Positions 9,086 through 19,115 are shown, counted from the stretch's first letter. The stretch is 41,911 bases of DNA from Psychrobacter sp. 5A.1 (GCF_030407455.1 NZ_JASDDJ010000027.1:1-41911); one strand, 5' to 3'. A program made the numbers and translations. The notes: generated by a model from the letters alone, not told the origin.

Positions 9086-9772
9086 ATGGATATCATTTTA
9101 GCGTCTGGCTCTCCGCGTCGTCGTGAGCTACTGGCAAGAGCGCAATTAGATTTTAGTATTTTGAGCGTGGATATTGATGAGACTCCGTTAGCTAATGAGT
9201 CACCAAAAGCCTATATCGAGCGTATGGTCGCAACCAAAGCCGATGCCGCAATACAGCAGTTAAGTGGTACTTTTAACACAGATCAAAATAGTCTAATAGC
9301 TCCATTCATTATTTTGACCTCTGATACCATCGGTGTGCTGTCGGATGGCAAGACCGTATTGGTCAAACCAGCCGATCGTGAGCATGCCTATACGATGTGG
9401 CAGCATATGTCTGATAATGTCCATGAAGTGTGGACTGCCGTACAAGCGACCCAAGTACAGCCATTGCCCAAAACGTCAGAGCCCAACATATCAAAACCCA
9501 ATCAAGCGTTTCAGATTATCAATCAGCAGCAAATCACTGAGCGTACGGAAGTGACTTTTATACCTCTGACGACACAGATGATGAGTGACTATTGGGATAG
9601 CGGTGAGCCAGCTGACAAAGCGGGTGGGTATGGTATCCAAGGCTTGGGTGCGGCTTGGGTCAGTCGTATTAATGGCAGCTACACCAATGTCGTTGGATTA
9701 CCATTGGCGCAAACATTGGCATTAATCAAAGAGATGGCAGAAGGCAGTATGAGCACAGTCAACCCGTTATAA
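9086..9772 (+). CDS. maf: Maf-family nucleoside triphosphate pyrophosphatase (YhdE type)
   Basis: Maf proteins hydrolyse dTTP, UTP and modified nucleotides to the monophosphate and pyrophosphate, cleaning the nucleotide pool. The sequence shows the N-terminal SGSPRRRELL motif, TSDT in place of the more usual ADT containing the catalytic Asp, VKPAD for the GKP motif, and a C-terminal GEPADKAGGYGIQGLGAAWV block with NGSYTNVVGLPL, the pattern of the dTTP/UTP-specific YhdE subgroup. It is 228 aa, longer than the usual about 195-200, because of an extra stretch around residues 125-155. ATG at 9086 was chosen over 9071 and 9080 because AAGAG sits at a proper distance. It follows mreD as yhdE does in E. 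coli. Confidence 0.9.
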   Translation: MDIILASGSPRRRELLARAQLDFSILSVDIDETPLANESPKAYIERMVATKADAAIQQLSGTFNTDQNSLIAPFIILTSDTIGVLSDGKTVLVKPADREHAYTMWQHMSDNVHEVWTAVQATQVQPLPKTSEPNISKPNQAFQIINQQQITERTEVTFIPLTTQMMSDYWDSGEPADKAGGYGIQGLGAAWVSRINGSYTNVVGLPLAQTLALIKEMAEGSMSTVNPL

Positions 9773-9892
9773 TTGGATATGCACATAATGACACGGTAGG
9801 GTAATGGGCAAGAGCAAGTCGCATTTGTTACACTGTCAATCTAATAGACGATGAACGTCTAACAAAAAAGCTGAGAGATAAGAGAAAAAACT

Positions 9893-11494
9893 ATGTCCGA
9901 AGAGCTGCTGATTAATATTAGTCCAATGGAATCCCGTGTTGCGGTTTTAGACAATGGCATTTTGGGCGAGATTTATATTGAGCGACATCACAAACTGGGT
10001 TTGGTCGGCAATATCTATCTAGGTACGGTCGTTCGTGTCCTTCCTGGAATGCAGGCAGCCTTCGTTGATATTGGTCAATCACGGACAGCATTTTTGCACG
10101 TCAATGACATGCAGCGTGAGCCGCGTCCAGTGGCAGAAAAAAATAAATCGGCCAAACACACTAAGCACGAAATCAATGAAGACGACGCTACTACTGGCGT
10201 ATCGGCTGATAGCTTGGCCATGACACCGCCTATAGTTAGTGCGCAAAATACAGAGATAGTGCCAGCTGCTAAGACATTGATTCAGCATCGTTTGCATGAG
10301 AGTCAGCGTATTTTGGTACAAGTAACCAAAGACCAATTAGGCAGCAAAGGTGCTCGTCTTACGACCAATGTATCACTACCATCACGCTATCTGGTTTATC
10401 TGCCATCGAGCGAGCATATCGGGATATCACAGCGCATTGATGGTGAAGAAGAGCGGACACGCTTAAAAACCGAACTTAGCAGCCTGATGCAAACGGTCAA
10501 TCTAAAAGGCGGGCTCATTGCTCGTACGGCTGCTGAACGTGTCCCTGTTGATAAGCTAGAAGAAGATATTTATTACCTATTGCAGCTGTGGCGAACTATC
10601 TGTGCCCGTCGCCAAGAAATCAATCATCATCAAAGCTCAGAGCTGATTTATCAAGAGTTAGCATTACCATTACGCTCAATCCGTGACTTGGTACATGCTG
10701 ATACCGAAAAAGTCATCATCGATAATGAGCAAATCTATGAGCAAGTCAGATACTTTGCCAAAGAGTTTGTGCCTTTTGTTTATGATCGAATCGTGCATTA
10801 CACCGCAGAGCAGTCATTGTTTGATGTACACCGTGTCGAGGACGACTTGCGTGACGCTTTGAAACGCCGTGTCGACCTAAAGTCTGGTGGCTATCTGATT
10901 ATCGATCAGACGGAAGCAATGACGACAATTGATGTCAATACAGGTTCTTTTGTGGGCGGTCGCTCATTAGAGGACACGGTCTACAAAACCAATCTAGAAG
11001 CCACTCATGCTATTGCTCGTCAGTTGCGCCTACGTAATCTAGGCGGCATTATTATCTTAGACTTTATCGATATGTTAGAGCAGCAGCACAAAGACGATGT
11101 GCTAGAAAGTCTACAGTCGCAGCTCACCCAAGACTATGCAAAAACTAAGATTACGCAGGTTAGTGAGCTTGGCTTGGTAGAGATGACTCGTAAGCGTACC
11201 CGAGAATCGTTAGGGCAGCAGCTTTGTGAACCGTGCTCAACGTGTCAGGGACGCGGCTTTGTTAAAACAGCCGAAACCGTCTGCTTTGAGATATTCCGTG
11301 AGATCATGCGTTGCGCTCGCACCTACAACTCTCCTAAAAAGTTTACGGTCGTGGCTCATGCCGCCGTCATTGATTTACTGCTGACCACAGAATCTGATAC
11401 GGTAGCAGACCTAGAGTACCTACTGGGCAGAGTGATTACTTTTGATGTGGAAAATCTCTATACCCAAGAGCAGTATGATATTGTGCTAGATTGA
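9893..11494 (+). CDS. rng: Ribonuclease G
   Basis: RNase G is a single-strand endoribonuclease of the RNase E/G family that matures the 16S rRNA 5' end and cleaves some mRNAs. The 533-residue protein begins with an S1 RNA-binding domain (VGNIYLGTVVRVLPGMQAAF, residues 38-57). Catalytic magnesium ligands Asp347 (TTIDVNTG) and Asp390 (ILDFIDM) are present, as is the zinc-link cysteine cluster CEPC at 445-448. It is about 45 residues longer than E. coli RNase G because of a polar insertion (about residues 75-130, rich in Lys, Asp and Thr) inside the S1 domain. It closes the mre-maf-rng set. The S10 leader follows. Confidence 0.95.
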   Translation: MSEELLINISPMESRVAVLDNGILGEIYIERHHKLGLVGNIYLGTVVRVLPGMQAAFVDIGQSRTAFLHVNDMQREPRPVAEKNKSAKHTKHEINEDDATTGVSADSLAMTPPIVSAQNTEIVPAAKTLIQHRLHESQRILVQVTKDQLGSKGARLTTNVSLPSRYLVYLPSSEHIGISQRIDGEEERTRLKTELSSLMQTVNLKGGLIARTAAERVPVDKLEEDIYYLLQLWRTICARRQEINHHQSSELIYQELALPLRSIRDLVHADTEKVIIDNEQIYEQVRYFAKEFVPFVYDRIVHYTAEQSLFDVHRVEDDLRDALKRRVDLKSGGYLIIDQTEAMTTIDVNTGSFVGGRSLEDTVYKTNLEATHAIARQLRLRNLGGIIILDFIDMLEQQHKDDVLESLQSQLTQDYAKTKITQVSELGLVEMTRKRTRESLGQQLCEPCSTCQGRGFVKTAETVCFEIFREIMRCARTYNSPKKFTVVAHAAVIDLLLTTESDTVADLEYLLGRVITFDVENLYTQEQYDIVLD

Positions 11495-11904
11495 TTTTAT
11501 TGAATATAATCAGTCGGTTTTCATTAGGTTCGCTTATTTAACAGCGTTACCTTAATTACTTGATATCTTTAGCTGTTCTAGATATTGCCCTTGCAATCGG
11601 TAGAATACTATGTATAATGTATACCACTGAATTATATATGCGCAGCTGAATAAAAAAAGCTGGCGCTATGACAGCCAGAGCATCGTTTCTGGCACTATTT
11701 CATTATGCCTTTGCTGCTTTCCAATATATAGGAGGGTCGGCGGGGCTTTAAACTATTTTGCTTTTGGCACGCTACAAGTTCGGATAAAGAACTCATTCTG
11801 GTTAAGAACAGAAGGCCGCTTTAAGTGAATATTTAACCAAACTGCTTTTGATCATGATCTTGCAACGCAAGAATGACGAAAGCACATATTAGGAGCTTGC
11901 TGGC
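11495..11904. other. S10 operon upstream region and leader (410 bp)
   Basis: It contains no gene. It holds the S10 promoter (11591-11618) and about 280 bases of leader. The leader includes hairpins CAGCT/AGCTG (11643-11662) and GCCAGA-GCATCGTT-TCTGGC (11674-11693), then a G-rich stretch GGAGGGTCGGCGGGGC (about 11731-11746). In E. coli, ribosomal protein L4 represses the S10 operon through leader hairpins. A comparable L4 target here is inference. Confidence 0.5.
11591..11618 (+). promoter_or_regulatory. Promoter of the S10 ribosomal protein operon
   Basis: A -35 box TTGCAA (11591-11596), a 16-base spacer and a perfect -10 TATAAT (11613-11618). It lies 286 bases before rpsJ and gives a long leader, as expected for an autoregulated S10 operon. 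Confidence 0.75.
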
Positions 11905-12216
11905 ATGGCTAACCAGAGAATCCGTATCCGTCTTAAGTCTTTTGATCATCGTCTGATTGATCAATCTGCACAAGAGATCGTTGATACTGCAAAGCGCACC
12001 GGTGCGCAAGTTTGTGGTCCTGTACCGTTGCCGACTCGCATTGAGCGCTTCAACGTTCTAACTTCACCACACGTAAACAAAGACGCTCGTGATCAGTACG
12101 AAATCCGTACTCACAAGCGTATGGTTGACATCGTTCAACCTACCGACAAAACTGTGGATGCGCTAATGAAGCTTGACTTGGCGGCGGGTGTTGACGTTCA
12201 AATTGCTTTGGGTTAA
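11905..12216 (+). CDS. rpsJ: 30S ribosomal protein S10
   Basis: S10 is a 30S head protein and also NusE, the partner of NusB and NusG in antitermination. At 103 aa it has the same length as in E. coli. Recognisable blocks are [16 protein letters not shown] and [12 protein letters not shown], with HKRMVDI near the C-terminus. GGAG lies nine bases before the ATG. It is the first gene of the S10 operon, behind its own promoter and leader. Confidence 0.98.
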   Translation: MANQRIRIRLKSFDHRLIDQSAQEIVDTAKRTGAQVCGPVPLPTRIERFNVLTSPHVNKDARDQYEIRTHKRMVDIVQPTDKTVDALMKLDLAAGVDVQIALG

Positions 12217-12264
12217 TGCACATAAACACCCAACCCATTAATATAAGATATAAAGAGGTCTAAA

Positions 12265-12903
12265 ATGGCGATCGGTTTAGTCGGTAAAAAATGCGGCATG
12301 ACCCGTGTCTTCACTGAAACAGGTGCTTCTATCCCTGTAACAGTGGTTGAGATCAGTGCTAACCGCATTACTCAAGTAAAAAATACTGATGTAGATGGCT
12401 ATCAAGCCATCCAAGTTACCACAGGTACCCGTCGTGACAGCCGCGTAACAGCAGCTCAAAAAGGTCACTTCGCTAAAGCTGGCGTTGCCGCTGGCCGTGG
12501 TGTTTGGGAATTTCGTGCCAACGAAAGCGATCTTGAAGGTCGTGAGATTGGTGGCGAGATTCTAGCTGACTTGTTCGAACAAGGTCAGATGGTTGATGTG
12601 ACAGGAAACAGTAAAGGTAAAGGTTTCCAAGGTCCTGTAAAGCGTCACAACTTTAGTATGCAAGATGCTACTCATGGTAACTCAGTGTCTCATCGTGCAC
12701 ATGGTTCAACTGGTCAAAACCAGTCACCAGGTAAAGTATTCAAAGGCAAAAAGATGGCGGGTCAGATGGGTAACAAACGTGTTACTGTTCAAGGCCTAGA
12801 AGTGATTTCGGTTGATGCCGAAAAAGGGTTACTTGTCATCAAGGGTGCTATCCCAGGTGCCACCGGTGGCGATGTTATCGTACGTCCGTCAGTCAAAGCC
12901 TAA
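12265..12903 (+). CDS. rplC: 50S ribosomal protein L3
   Basis: L3 is an early 50S assembly protein whose loop reaches the peptidyl transferase centre. The 212-residue protein begins [16 protein letters not shown] and carries the conserved loop [20 protein letters not shown] (about 147-166), which in the family contains the glutamine methylated by PrmB. It lies 48 bases after rpsJ, with an AGAGG ribosome binding site. Confidence 0.98.
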   Translation: MAIGLVGKKCGMTRVFTETGASIPVTVVEISANRITQVKNTDVDGYQAIQVTTGTRRDSRVTAAQKGHFAKAGVAAGRGVWEFRANESDLEGREIGGEILADLFEQGQMVDVTGNSKGKGFQGPVKRHNFSMQDATHGNSVSHRAHGSTGQNQSPGKVFKGKKMAGQMGNKRVTVQGLEVISVDAEKGLLVIKGAIPGATGGDVIVRPSVKA

Positions 12904-12917
12904 GCAAGGGGATTAAC

Positions 12918-13520
12918 GTGGATTTAAAAACAGTTACAGGTGCTGCGGTTGAGCTTTCTGATACGGCATTTGGTCGTGAATTCAACGAAGCACTAGTGCA
13001 TCAAGTCGTCACCGCTTATTTAGCTGGTGCTCGCCAAGGTACACGCGCACAAAAAACCCGTGCCGAAGTTTCTGGCGGTGGTATTAAGCCATGGCGCCAA
13101 AAAGGTACTGGTCGCGCTCGTGCGGGTTCTATTCGTAGCCCAATCTGGCGTGGGGGTGGTCGTGCATTCGCGGCTAAGCCACAAGATTGGTCACAGAAAG
13201 TTAACCGTAAGATGTATCGCGGTGCGATGCAGTGCATCCTAGCCGAATTGATTCGCCAAGAGCGTCTGATTTTGGTAGAAGAGCTAAGCGTTTCTGGTCC
13301 TAAGACCAAAGAGCTGATCGCAAAGTTAAATGAGCTTGGTGCACCTCGTGCATTGATCGTCACAAAAGAAGTTGACGAAAACTTATACTTAGCTGCTCGC
13401 AACATCCCACATGTCAATGTACTTGGTACAAGTGAAGTGGATCCAGTGAGCTTGATTGCTTTTGATAAAGTAATCATGTCAGTTGAAGCTGCGAAACAAT
13501 TTGAGGAAGCACTAGCATGA
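12918..13520 (+). CDS. rplD: 50S ribosomal protein L4
   Basis: L4 lines the peptide exit tunnel and, in E. coli, is the repressor of the S10 operon. It is 200 aa. The extended tunnel loop is visible as [20 protein letters not shown] followed by [11 protein letters not shown]. The start codon is GTG (12918) with AAGGGG seven bases upstream, and no better ATG exists. The stop overlaps the rplW start (ATGA), so L4 and L23 are coupled. Confidence 0.97.
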   Translation: MDLKTVTGAAVELSDTAFGREFNEALVHQVVTAYLAGARQGTRAQKTRAEVSGGGIKPWRQKGTGRARAGSIRSPIWRGGGRAFAAKPQDWSQKVNRKMYRGAMQCILAELIRQERLILVEELSVSGPKTKELIAKLNELGAPRALIVTKEVDENLYLAARNIPHVNVLGTSEVDPVSLIAFDKVIMSVEAAKQFEEALA

Positions 13521-13867
13521 ATAACGCAAGACTTTATCAGATCCTAAGAGGACCTGTATTCTCAGAGAAATCTCAAATGCTTGGCGACTCACTTGGTGTG
13601 CAGGTATTTAAAATTGACTCTAAGGCTACTAAGCTTGAAGTTAAAAAAGCAGTTGAGATGATGTTTGAAGGTGTTGAAGTTTTAAAAGTAAACACTTTGA
13701 ATGTTAAAGGTAAGACAAAGCGTTTTGGTAAAAGTATCGGCCGTCGTAATGACTATAAAAAAGCCTATGTTACCTTAAAAGCTGGTCAAGATGTACAAAT
13801 GGCTGATGCTGGTGAAGAGGTCGCGAATACGACTGCTTCTACTAGTGAAACAGCGAATAACGAATAA
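13517..13867 (+). CDS. rplW: 50S ribosomal protein L23
   Basis: L23 sits at the tunnel exit and docks trigger factor, SRP and the translocon. The core is normal ([56 protein letters not shown]). At 116 aa it is longer than the usual about 100 because of a C-terminal acidic/Thr/Ser tail after residue 95 ([19 protein letters not shown]). It overlaps rplD by four bases. Confidence 0.97.
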   Translation: MNNARLYQILRGPVFSEKSQMLGDSLGVQVFKIDSKATKLEVKKAVEMMFEGVEVLKVNTLNVKGKTKRFGKSIGRRNDYKKAYVTLKAGQDVQMADAGEEVANTTASTSETANNE

Positions 13868-13878
13868 GGATTACACTC

Positions 13879-14706
13879 ATGCCTATCGTAAGAGCAAAGC
13901 CAACATCACCAGGCCGTCGTTTTGTTGAAAAAGTAGTGCATCCACACCTTTATAAAGGTCGTCCGTTTGCAGCGCTTCTAGAATCAAAAAGTAAGACCGG
14001 TGGTCGTAACAATAATGGTCGCATAACGACTCGTCACATCGGTGGTGGTCATAAGCAGCATTATCGTATTATCGATTTCAAACGTACTAAAGACAATATC
14101 CCAGCAACGGTAGAGCGTATTGAATACGATCCTAACCGTACTGCGCATATTGCATTACTTAAGTACGCTGATGGCGAACGTCGTTACATCATCGCTGCTA
14201 AAAAACAAGCAGTTGGCGATACAGTAATGTCAGGCGAAGCATCACCAATTCGTCCAGGTAACTGTTTACCACTAAAAAATATCCCATTGGGTACTGTGAT
14301 TCACAATATCGAACTTAAAATCGGTAAAGGTGCACAGATGGCTCGCGCCGCGGGTGCTAGTGTTCAGTTACTAGGTCGTGACGGTGTTTATGCTATTCTA
14401 CGTATGCGTTCTGGCGAAACCCGCCGTGTACACGTGAATTGCCGTGCTGTTATTGGTGAAGTTTCTAACACTGAAAACAACTTGAAATCACTTGGTAAAG
14501 CTGGTGCTTCACGTTGGCGTGGTGTTCGTCCTTCAGTTCGTGGTGTCGCTATGAACCCGGTTGATCACCCGCATGGTGGTGGTGAAGGTCGTAACAAAGG
14601 TCGCCATCCAACTAGCCCTTGGGGTCAGAAGTCTAAAGGACTTAAAACGCGTCACAATAAGCGTACTGACAACATGATCATCCGCCGTCGCGCCAAGAAG
14701 AAATAA
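13879..14706 (+). CDS. rplB: 50S ribosomal protein L2
   Basis: L2 binds 23S rRNA domain IV and is needed for subunit joining and peptidyl transferase activity. It is 275 aa. The conserved [14 protein letters not shown] motif contains the histidine equivalent to E. coli His229. The N-terminal RNA-binding OB-like part carries [20 protein letters not shown]. It lies 11 bases after rplW in the standard order. Confidence 0.98.
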   Translation: MPIVRAKPTSPGRRFVEKVVHPHLYKGRPFAALLESKSKTGGRNNNGRITTRHIGGGHKQHYRIIDFKRTKDNIPATVERIEYDPNRTAHIALLKYADGERRYIIAAKKQAVGDTVMSGEASPIRPGNCLPLKNIPLGTVIHNIELKIGKGAQMARAAGASVQLLGRDGVYAILRMRSGETRRVHVNCRAVIGEVSNTENNLKSLGKAGASRWRGVRPSVRGVAMNPVDHPHGGGEGRNKGRHPTSPWGQKSKGLKTRHNKRTDNMIIRRRAKKK

Positions 14707-14718
14707 AGGAAGAATTTC

Positions 14719-14994
14719 ATGCCTCGTTCATTGAAAAAAGGTCCATTCATAGACGCGCACTTGTTTGCTAAAGTTGAGAATGCATTAGAAACCAACTCAC
14801 GCAAGCCAATTAAAACTTGGTCGCGCCGCTCGATGATCCTGCCACAAATGGTTGGCCTAACTTTATCTGTTCACAACGGCCGTACTCATGTACCGGTTAT
14901 CGTGAGCGAACAGATGGTTGGTCATAAACTAGGTGAATTTGCCCCGACTCGTACGTATCGTGGTCACGGCATTGACAAAAAAGCTAAGAGATAA
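14719..14994 (+). CDS. rpsS: 30S ribosomal protein S19
   Basis: S19 binds 16S rRNA in the 30S head beside S13. It is 91 aa, a normal length. It has the N-terminal [15 protein letters not shown] and the C-terminal [16 protein letters not shown] typical of the family. AAGGA lies close upstream. It is between rplB and rplV. Confidence 0.98.
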
Positions 14995-15004
14995 GGTGCT
15001 TACC

Positions 15005-15334
15005 ATGGAAGTAACTGCAAAATTACGCGGTGCCGCCATATCGGCACAAAAAGTTAGACTCGTTGCTGATGAAGTTCGTGGCAAATCTATTGAGCGTGCT
15101 TTGGATATCCTAACGTATAGCAATAAGAAAGGCGCTGTGTTTGTTAAGAAATGTCTTAACTCAGCCATCGCCAATGCCGAAAACAACAACGGTTTAGATA
15201 TCGATACTCTTAAAGTATCAACTATCTACGTTGATGAAGGCATTACGCTAAAACGTATCCTACCACGTGCTAAAGGTCGCGCTGATCGTATCAGCAAGCG
15301 TACCTGTCACATCACTATAAAGGTAGGAGAATAA
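15005..15334 (+). CDS. rplV: 50S ribosomal protein L22
   Basis: L22 contacts all 23S rRNA domains and its beta hairpin lines the exit tunnel near L4. It is 109 aa from the ATG at 15005, preceded by AAGGTG. A longer in-frame reading back to 14933 runs through rpsS and is not family-like. The conserved [17 protein letters not shown] and the loop [11 protein letters not shown] are present. Confidence 0.97.
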
Positions 15335-15337
15335 GTT

Positions 15338-16066
15338 ATGGGTCAAAAAGTACATCCAATCGGAATTCGTCTTGGTGTTGTAAAAAAGCATAACGCAAAC
15401 TGGTATGCTAGCCCTAAACAATACTCAGAATACCTAATCAACGACATTAGAGTTCGTGAATATCTACGCAAAAAGCTAGACAACGCAATGATCAGCAACA
15501 TCATGATCGAGCGTCCTACTGGCGCCGCTAAGATTACCATCGCCACTGCGCGTCCTGGTATTGTTATCGGTAAAAAAGGCGAAGATATTGAAAGACTTCA
15601 AAAAGAATTGACCAAAATTATGGGCGTACCTGCTCAGGTCAACATTGAAGAAATCACGTCACCTGATCTTGATGCACGTTTGGTAGCAGACGGTATCGGT
15701 AGTCAGCTTGAACGTCGTGTTATGTTCCGTCGTGCGATGAAGCGCGCCGTACAAAACAGCATGCGTTCTGGTGCTAAAGGTATCAAAGTTGAGCTGTCTG
15801 GCCGTCTTGGCGGTGCTGAGATTGCTCGTAGTGAATGGTACCGTGAAGGTCGTGTGCCACTGCATACACTCCGTGCTGACATTGACTACTCGTCAATTCG
15901 TGCAGAGACAACTTACGGCACCATCGGTGTTAAAGTTTGGATTTTCCGCGGAGAGATCCTTGACGGTATGAACAGCGTTTATAATCCGGTCAAAGAAGAG
16001 CAGACTCGTGCGCCAAAACGCCGTGGTCGCGGAAACGGAAACCGTCGAAACTCAGACAGAGGTTAA
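15338..16066 (+). CDS. rpsC: 30S ribosomal protein S3
   Basis: S3 forms part of the mRNA entry site and its helicase. The 242-residue protein shows the KH-type domain with [14 protein letters not shown] and the C-terminal domain with [20 protein letters not shown] and WIFRGE. It has a basic disordered tail ([17 protein letters not shown]) and is slightly longer than the E. coli protein. Three bases separate it from rplV and from rplP. Confidence 0.98.
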   Translation: MGQKVHPIGIRLGVVKKHNANWYASPKQYSEYLINDIRVREYLRKKLDNAMISNIMIERPTGAAKITIATARPGIVIGKKGEDIERLQKELTKIMGVPAQVNIEEITSPDLDARLVADGIGSQLERRVMFRRAMKRAVQNSMRSGAKGIKVELSGRLGGAEIARSEWYREGRVPLHTLRADIDYSSIRAETTYGTIGVKVWIFRGEILDGMNSVYNPVKEEQTRAPKRRGRGNGNRRNSDRG

Positions 16067-16069
16067 ACT

Positions 16070-16483
16070 ATGTTACAGCCAAAACGTACCAAGTTTCGTA
16101 AAATGCATAAAGGTCGTAACACTGGGCTAGCTCATCGTGGAAGCACCGTTGCATTCGGACAAATTGGTCTAAAATCATTGACGCGTGGTCGTATGACAGC
16201 ACGTCAAATCGAAGCAGCACGTCGTACCATCACTCGTAAAATTAAGCGTGGCGGTAAGATTTGGATTCGTGTATTCCCAGACAAGCCTATTACCAACAAG
16301 CCATTAGAAGTACGTATGGGTAAAGGTAAAGGTCCTGTAGAGTATTGGGTATGCGAAATCAAACCTGGTAAAGTGCTATATGAAATTGAAGGGGTACCAG
16401 AGGAGCTTGCACGTGAAGCTTTCACGCTTGCTGCAGCAAAATTGCCCTTTAAAACTACCATTGTTAAGCGGACGATAATGTAA
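16070..16483 (+). CDS. rplP: 50S ribosomal protein L16
   Basis: L16 binds near the A site and central protuberance and organises tRNA accommodation. It is 137 aa, with [17 protein letters not shown] at the N-terminus and [20 protein letters not shown] in the centre, both diagnostic. The stop shares one base with the rpmC start (TAATG), so the two are coupled. Confidence 0.98.
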   Translation: MLQPKRTKFRKMHKGRNTGLAHRGSTVAFGQIGLKSLTRGRMTARQIEAARRTITRKIKRGGKIWIRVFPDKPITNKPLEVRMGKGKGPVEYWVCEIKPGKVLYEIEGVPEELAREAFTLAAAKLPFKTTIVKRTIM

Positions 16484-16680
16484 TGAAGATCAGTGAATTA
16501 CGTGATAAATCATTAGAAGAACTGACCCAGTTACTTGATGAAAAGCAACTTGATGCTTTCCGTATTCGTATGGCTAAAGCAACTGGTCAGTTGGGTAATA
16601 CCCATGAAGTCAGAGGCAATCGTCGCACGATTGCTCAGCTTCAGACTTTGATTAACGAGAAACAACGAGGCGACTCATGA
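16483..16680 (+). CDS. rpmC: 50S ribosomal protein L29
   Basis: L29 is a two-helix protein at the tunnel exit next to L23. At 65 aa it shows [20 protein letters not shown] and the C-terminal [18 protein letters not shown]. It overlaps rplP by one base at its start and rpsQ by four bases at its end (ATGA). Confidence 0.97.
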   Translation: MKISELRDKSLEELTQLLDEKQLDAFRIRMAKATGQLGNTHEVRGNRRTIAQLQTLINEKQRGDS

Positions 16681-16952
16681 GCGATAACAATCAAACAGCT
16701 ACCAATGCTAGCGTATTGACAGGACGAGTTGTCAGCGACAAGATGGACAAGTCCATCACAGTTTTGATTGAGCGTCTGGTTCGTCATCCTTTGTATGGCA
16801 AGCAGCTTCGTCGTTCTACGAAAATCAAAGCACATGATGAGAATAACGTTTGCCAACAAGGCGACCTTGTCCGCATCAAAGAAACGCGTCCAATCTCAAA
16901 AACCAAGTCTTGGACTTTGGTTGATGTGGTTGAAAAAGTAGAAAAAATCTAA
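16677..16952 (+). CDS. rpsQ: 30S ribosomal protein S17
   Basis: S17 is a primary 16S rRNA-binding protein with an OB fold. It is 91 aa, slightly longer at the N-terminus than in E. coli. The core reads [20 protein letters not shown] with KIKAHDENN and [20 protein letters not shown]. It is the last gene of the S10 transcription unit; a promoter for the next unit follows. Confidence 0.97.
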   Translation: MSDNNQTATNASVLTGRVVSDKMDKSITVLIERLVRHPLYGKQLRRSTKIKAHDENNVCQQGDLVRIKETRPISKTKSWTLVDVVEKVEKI

Positions 16953-16957
16953 GTAAA

Positions 16958-16986
16958 TTGCATTAAAAGCCAGAAGCTGTTAAAAT
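16958..16986 (+). promoter_or_regulatory. Promoter of the spc operon (before rplN)
   Basis: A -35 box TTGCAT (16958-16963), a 17-base spacer and a -10 box TAAAAT (16981-16986), within the 182-base gap between rpsQ and rplN. The position matches the E. coli spc promoter, which also sits before rplN. Confidence 0.65.
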
Positions 16987-17134
16987 AGCCGCCTTTTTAA
17001 GGATGCTGATTGCGCCGAGCGTATATCACTCACATTAAGAGTAAGTCGCGGTTATTTATATTAAAATGCCGTCTACTCATACTGTGCTAGCGGCAGCAAC
17101 TGGTTTTTATTGCTCATACGTGTGGAGTAACGCT

Positions 17135-17503
17135 ATGATTCAGGTTGAGTCAATGCTGGAAGTTGCAGACAATAGCGGTGCAAGGCGAGTTCAGTGCATT
17201 AAAGTACTGGGTGGTTCTCATCGTCGTTATGCATCAGTTGGCGACATTATTAAAGTAACGGTTAAAGAAGCCATTCCTCGTGGTCGTGTTAAAAAAGGCG
17301 ACGTGATGAATGCAGTAGTTGTACGTACCAAAAAAGGCGTTCGTCGCCCTGATGGTTCTGTGTTACGTTTTGACGACAATGCAGCGGTATTGTTGAACCA
17401 AAACAAAGCGCCGATTGCAACTCGTATTTTTGGACCGGTAACTCGTGAACTACGTGGTGATCAGTTTATGAAAATTGTATCACTAGCACCAGAAGTATTG
17501 TGA
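17135..17503 (+). CDS. rplN: 50S ribosomal protein L14
   Basis: L14 lies at the subunit interface (bridge B5/B8) and is the docking site of RsfS. It is 122 aa starting [20 protein letters not shown], with GGAG upstream of ATG 17135. An in-frame extension to 17066 is non-conserved leader. The conserved [20 protein letters not shown] and C-terminal [10 protein letters not shown] are present. First gene of the spc unit. Confidence 0.97.
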   Translation: MIQVESMLEVADNSGARRVQCIKVLGGSHRRYASVGDIIKVTVKEAIPRGRVKKGDVMNAVVVRTKKGVRRPDGSVLRFDDNAAVLLNQNKAPIATRIFGPVTRELRGDQFMKIVSLAPEVL

Positions 17504-17511
17504 GGTAATCC

Positions 17512-17829
17512 ATGTCAAAATTACGTAAAGGCGATACAGTTATCGTGATTGCTGGGAAAGACAAAGGCAAGCAAGGTACTGTACAAGCTGTAAAAAACGA
17601 TCGTATTAAGGTTGAAGGCATTAATATTGTTACCAAACATCAGAAGCCAAATCAGGCAACTGGCGTTGAAGGTGGCATTCTTAAGCAAGAAGCTTTTCTG
17701 CATATCTCAAATGTCGCAATCTTAAATGCGCAAACCCAAAAAGCAGACCGTATTACTTATCAGTTTGGCGAAGACGGCAAGAAACAACGCGTCTATCGTT
17801 CAAGCGGTGAAGTAGTGGCGACTGCGTAA
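17512..17829 (+). CDS. rplX: 50S ribosomal protein L24
   Basis: L24 is an assembly initiator binding the 5' part of 23S rRNA. It is 105 aa with the KOW motif RKGDTVIVIAGKDKGKQGTV near the N-terminus and GGILKQEAFLHISNVAI in the middle. It follows rplN after eight bases. Confidence 0.97.
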   Translation: MSKLRKGDTVIVIAGKDKGKQGTVQAVKNDRIKVEGINIVTKHQKPNQATGVEGGILKQEAFLHISNVAILNAQTQKADRITYQFGEDGKKQRVYRSSGEVVATA

Positions 17830-17850
17830 GACACTAAGGGTGTAATGGTA

Positions 17851-18387
17851 ATGGCAAGATTAAAATCTTTATATAACGATGAACTAAAGCAGAAAATCAA
17901 AGAAGAACTTGGTTTGGCAAATGTGATGCAAGTGCCTAAAATCACTAAAATCACACTGAACATGGGTGTAGGCGGCGCGTCTCAAGACAAGAAATTGCTT
18001 GAAGGTGCTGTGGCTGATATGACTGCAATTGCTGGTCAAAAGCCTGTTGTCACCAAAGCGCGTAAATCAGTTGCTGGCTTTAAGATTCGTGAAGAATGGC
18101 CAATTGGCTGTAAAGTAACGTTACGCGGTGAGCAAATGTACGAATTTTTAGATCGTCTCGTTGCCATTGCAATTCCTCGTATTCGTGATTTCCGCGGTTT
18201 TTCACCTAAAGCCTTTGACGGACGTGGTAACTACTCATTGGGTATCAAAGAACAAATTGTATTCCCAGAAGTAGATTTTGACAAAATTGATCGTATCCGC
18301 GGTATGGATGTGACAATCACCACGTCAGCTCAATCTGATGAAGAAGGTCGTGCGTTGCTTAAAGCATTCGGCTTCCCATTTAAATAA
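17851..18387 (+). CDS. rplE: 50S ribosomal protein L5
   Basis: L5 binds 5S rRNA and contacts P-site tRNA in the central protuberance. The 178-residue form starts [16 protein letters not shown]. An alternative ATG two codons upstream (17845) lies only about four bases from the AAGGG site, so 17851 was preferred. Conserved blocks are [34 protein letters not shown] and [20 protein letters not shown]. In E. coli, S8 represses spc by binding the rplE start region. Confidence 0.96.
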   Translation: MARLKSLYNDELKQKIKEELGLANVMQVPKITKITLNMGVGGASQDKKLLEGAVADMTAIAGQKPVVTKARKSVAGFKIREEWPIGCKVTLRGEQMYEFLDRLVAIAIPRIRDFRGFSPKAFDGRGNYSLGIKEQIVFPEVDFDKIDRIRGMDVTITTSAQSDEEGRALLKAFGFPFK

Positions 18388-18399
18388 GGTAAAGACGTT

Positions 18400-18705
18400 A
18401 TGGCAAAGAAGAGCATGATTAACCGCGAATTAAAGCGCGAAAAAATGGTTGCTAAATATGCTGAAAAGCGTATCAAGCTAAAAGAAACTATCAGTGATAT
18501 GACTGCAAGTGACGAAACTCGTATGGAAGCAATGTTAGAGCTACAAGCTCTTCCACGCAATTCATCACCAGTACGTCTGCGTAATCGTTGTGCTATCACC
18601 GGTCGTCCTCACGGTTACTTCCGCAAGTTTGGCTTATCACGCAATATGCTGCGTGAGCGTGTCATGCAAGGCGATGTGCCTGGTGTTCGTAAAGCAAGCT
18701 GGTAA
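18400..18705 (+). CDS. rpsN: 30S ribosomal protein S14
   Basis: S14 is a 30S head protein. The 101-residue form is the long, zinc-free type: the zinc-ribbon cysteine pairs of the short form are absent and the C-terminus reads [20 protein letters not shown] with [24 protein letters not shown] precedes the ATG. The length equals that of E. coli. Confidence 0.97.
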   Translation: MAKKSMINRELKREKMVAKYAEKRIKLKETISDMTASDETRMEAMLELQALPRNSSPVRLRNRCAITGRPHGYFRKFGLSRNMLRERVMQGDVPGVRKASW

Positions 18706-18716
18706 GGAGTAACTAT

Positions 18717-19115
18717 ATGAGTATGCAAGATACCGTTGGGGATATGCTAACCCGTATTCGTAACGCACAAATGGCTAACAAAGTATCGGTAGCAATGCCG
18801 AGCTCTAAATTACGTAAATCAATTGCTGATTTACTAGTTAGCGAAGGTTATGTGGCTAGCGCTGTTGTTGCTGAACAAGAAAACAACAAAGCAACCCTTA
18901 CTATTGAATTGAAATACTTCGAAGGCAAAGCTGTCATCGAAACTATCCAACGTTATAGCCGTCCTGGTTTACGCCAGTTCCGCGGTAAAGACGCTATCCC
19001 TACTGTTAAGCAAGGTATGGGTGTTGCTATCGTTTCTACTAGCCAAGGTATCATGAGTGATCGTGCTGCACGCGCTGCTGGTATCGGTGGTGAAATCGTC
19101 GCATTTGTTGCCTAA
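18717..19115 (+). CDS. rpsH: 30S ribosomal protein S8
   Basis: S8 binds 16S rRNA helix 21 and is the translational repressor of the spc operon in E. coli. It is 132 aa with [20 protein letters not shown] at the N-terminus and [20 protein letters not shown] at the C-terminus. Unusually, a 222-base gap with an intrinsic-terminator-like hairpin follows before rplF. Confidence 0.97.
   Translation: MSMQDTVGDMLTRIRNAQMANKVSVAMPSSKLRKSIADLLVSEGYVASAVVAEQENNKATLTIELKYFEGKAVIETIQRYSRPGLRQFRGKDAIPTVKQGMGVAIVSTSQGIMSDRAARAAGIGGEIVAFVA

Noticed and set aside
13016..13477. 153-codon ORF antisense to rplD
   Set aside because: It is a frame shadow of a ribosomal protein gene, with no start signals.
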